Assembly: GCA_021793645.1 (NCBI GenBank)
Contig: JAJYSJ010000004.1
Span: forward strand, 168,380-232,379
Direction: 5' to 3'
Origin: Bacillota bacterium
Lineage (GTDB): Bacteria > Bacillota > Sulfobacillia > JAJZYS01 > JAJYTV01
DNA length: 64,000 bases
This document shows positions 62,266 to 64,000 of the stretch, piece by piece. The first letter of the stretch is position 1, and every line of letters starts with the position of its first letter. The position numbers were made by a program, and so were the translations under genes. The notes below the pieces were generated by a model. It saw only the letters and a program-made list of their open reading frames with translations, made no database searches and was not told where the DNA came from.

Positions 62266-63639
62266 TTGGCTGAGCATCTCGATCTGCTGCAAGACCTCTT
62301 GGAAGTTGGGAGTCCGCAGGGCTTCGTAGAGACATGCCGGGACCTGCGCGACAGCATGCTCTTCTACGACCGCGAGGTACTGATCGGTGCCTACACGGGC
62401 GTCGTCGAGGGGCTCGCGTTCAGCGTGCTGCTCGATGCGGCGATCGGCCAGCCGGAAAGCTTTCCGTTGACGACGGAGCGCGTGCGCGACTTCATCCGGT
62501 CTCTGCCGGACAACCTCGACCTGCGCGAATATCCGATGGATGTGCAGTCTCTCGCGGAACGCTTTCTGGAAACCGGCGGGCGTTCTCTCTACGAGGCATT
62601 CCCGGCCTGGGTTGCGACGCTGCACGTCTACCAGTCGGGCGAGTTCTCCGAGCAGGACGACATCGATCGTCTGCTCGCCGAGGCGCGGCACCAGGCGGAA
62701 CTTGGCAACGAGAGCCAGGCTCTGGCGAAGATCGGGCGCGTCGGCGCCCTCGCGCTGCTGGGGCGGCGCATCCGCCCTGCCTGGGGTCGCATCGCTGGGC
62801 CGCTCGAATCGTGGCTGCACGGGCTGTATACGGCCGTGGAAGCGGTGGCGAACCACGAGCGGCTGACGTATCCGTTGCGGCCGATCGTCGAGGAGCGGTT
62901 GCGCCGCAGCGCGCGCGGCGTCCTCCGAGACCTTTCGCTGCGGCGGCGCTATGAAGAGCCTGCGAGCGACGTGTGGCGCGAACTTGACGATGTCGATCGC
63001 TTCTATACTGAAGTAATCAGCGGGCGCGATCGCCTTTCAGAAAGCGCGTATGCAGTCGTGCAGGCAGAGGGCCCCATCCTGCTGCCGGTCCTTCTGACGA
63101 TCCTTGGCGCGCGTGAACTGCGCGATGACGAGCAAGGCCGCGAGCATCTCGCCCCGGTGCGCGCGCTGGAGGCGCTCGTCGCGCTGAACGCGGCCGAGGC
63201 TGTGCCGATGCTCCTGCGCATCGTTGCGGAAGTCGATCCGCAGGACGCGCTCTTTGCGGCCGCGCAGACGGCGCTCGTCAAGCTCGGTTCGGCAGCCGCT
63301 CCGCAGGTGCTGTCGTTCGCTTCCGGCGAGGCAGACGCGGAGACTGCGATCTACCTTTCTGAGGTGCTGTCGCGGATGGAGAAGGATGAGCGCGTGTTCC
63401 GCTTCCTGACGTCGCTTTTCCGCAAGACGTCGTGGTGGGAAGGCAAGGGCTCGCTCGTGCGCGCACTGGCGGACTACGGCGATACGCGTGCGCTGCCGCT
63501 CCTTCGCGACGCATTGCGAAACCTTGACCAGCGTGACTCGCGTCAATCGGAACTGCTGCGTGAAGCGATTGGCAACCTATCGCGCCGCGCGGAGCGACCG
63601 AAGCTGTCTCCGCGCGGTCGGCGCTTGCGGCGGCAGTAG
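62266..63639 (+). CDS. HEAT-repeat-type helical protein
   Basis: TTG 62266 follows GGGAGGGAAG; 457 residues. The N-terminal half is helical without a motif I recognise. The C-terminal half (about 250-450) consists of HEAT-like helix pairs, for example APVRALEALVALNAAEAVPM, AAQTALVKLGSAAAPQVLSF and SLVRALADYGDTRALPLLRD. It should act as a protein-binding scaffold. The end is basic (RAERPKLSPRGRRLRRQ). It is the last gene before the rRNA promoter. Confidence 0.7.
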   Translation: MAEHLDLLQDLLEVGSPQGFVETCRDLRDSMLFYDREVLIGAYTGVVEGLAFSVLLDAAIGQPESFPLTTERVRDFIRSLPDNLDLREYPMDVQSLAERFLETGGRSLYEAFPAWVATLHVYQSGEFSEQDDIDRLLAEARHQAELGNESQALAKIGRVGALALLGRRIRPAWGRIAGPLESWLHGLYTAVEAVANHERLTYPLRPIVEERLRRSARGVLRDLSLRRRYEEPASDVWRELDDVDRFYTEVISGRDRLSESAYAVVQAEGPILLPVLLTILGARELRDDEQGREHLAPVRALEALVALNAAEAVPMLLRIVAEVDPQDALFAAAQTALVKLGSAAAPQVLSFASGEADAETAIYLSEVLSRMEKDERVFRFLTSLFRKTSWWEGKGSLVRALADYGDTRALPLLRDALRNLDQRDSRQSELLREAIGNLSRRAERPKLSPRGRRLRRQ

Positions 63640-63664
63640 CCGGCGTGCAACCAAAACATTCCTG

Positions 63665-63693
63665 TTGCGGCGCGTGTTCGACGGTAGTATAGT
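63665..63693 (+). promoter_or_regulatory. rRNA operon promoter
   Basis: TTGCGG (63665-63670), a 17-base spacer and TATAGT (63688-63693) lie about 120 bases before the 16S gene. A GCCGGA-gtag-TCCGGC hairpin (63725-63740) lies in the leader. Confidence 0.7.
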
Positions 63694-63744
63694 ATCCCTT
63701 GCCGCCGCGAAAGCGGGACGGCAGGCCGGAGTAGTCCGGCTCGG

Positions 63745-63761
63745 TCTTTGAAAACCGAACA
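63745..63761 (+). promoter_or_regulatory. boxA antitermination element of the rRNA leader
   Basis: TCTTTGAAAACCGAACA matches the Firmicutes rrn leader boxA (CTTTGAAAACTGAACA), the NusB/NusE recruiting site. Confidence 0.75.
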
Positions 63762-63814
63762 GCAGAGAACTTGCGAGCGAATCGTACACAAGTAAAGAGC
63801 CAAAAACGGCTCAT

Positions 63815-64000
<186 letters not shown>

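Overview
The window is high-GC (roughly 65 %) bacterial chromosome. It most likely comes from an endospore-forming member of the Bacillota (Firmicutes): it carries spoIIE, an alpha/beta-type small acid-soluble spore protein, a SpoVD-like PASTA penicillin-binding protein, the spoIIE / kinase-like / tilS / ftsH order known from Bacillus, YmfF/YmfH-type M16 proteins, greA-lysS and a 16S rRNA gene with a Firmicutes-type start. I cannot place it more finely; high-GC deep lineages of the phylum are the obvious candidates. Many genes start with GTG or TTG, and three appear to use even rarer start codons (ACG, CTG, CTG).

Region by region. 1-8001: the end of an SDR gene, then a LivK-H-(M-G fusion)-F amino-acid ABC importer that runs into an arginase/agmatinase-family enzyme with one altered metal-ligand position, an ornithine-cyclodeaminase-family protein and a frameshifted aminoglycoside-phosphotransferase-like gene. 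This looks like an uptake-and-breakdown operon for a guanidino or amino acid. 8020-11361: an ECF sigma/anti-sigma pair with a well-formed ECF-type promoter, a small membrane protein, a TauE/SafE exporter with DUF1634, a spore protein and tRNA-Glu. 11384-15702: a MarR regulator and a MacAB-like efflux system whose fusion protein is internally duplicated. 15699-19884: a sarcosine-oxidase-like gene destroyed by a premature TAG and by a 3,047-bp insertion flanked by an exact 8-bp duplication. The insertion carries a broken IS256-type transposase, a VapBC-like toxin-antitoxin pair and a lipoprotein gene.

20002-32019: YbjN, spoIIE, a degenerate kinase, tilS, ftsH, DUF2089/DUF4097, the two M16 proteins and HtrA. 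32125-36670: one-carbon and folate genes (fhs, folP, folB, folK) with birA; the matching BirA operator lies in front of bioY at 39152. 36800-49715: a HelD-like ATPase, bioY, gamma-glutamyltransferase, coaX, an M24 peptidase, recD2, the penicillin-binding protein, an HxlR regulator and an amidohydrolase. 49754-54993: a fatty-acid oxidation cluster (acyl-CoA dehydrogenase, enoyl-CoA hydratase, hydrolase, HAD phosphatase, etfBA). 55063-63639: glycerate kinase, a small zinc-finger protein resembling the sigma-G inhibitor Gin, two metallo-beta-lactamase-fold proteins, an HTH protein, greA with a terminator-like leader, lysS, a quinate-dehydrogenase-like protein, an SCP2 protein and a HEAT-repeat protein. 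An rRNA promoter, a boxA and the first ~186 nt of 16S rRNA close the window.

Most genes read on the plus strand in tight runs with 1-13-nt overlaps, so translation is probably coupled. All functions are read from sequence motifs and gene context; no searches were run.
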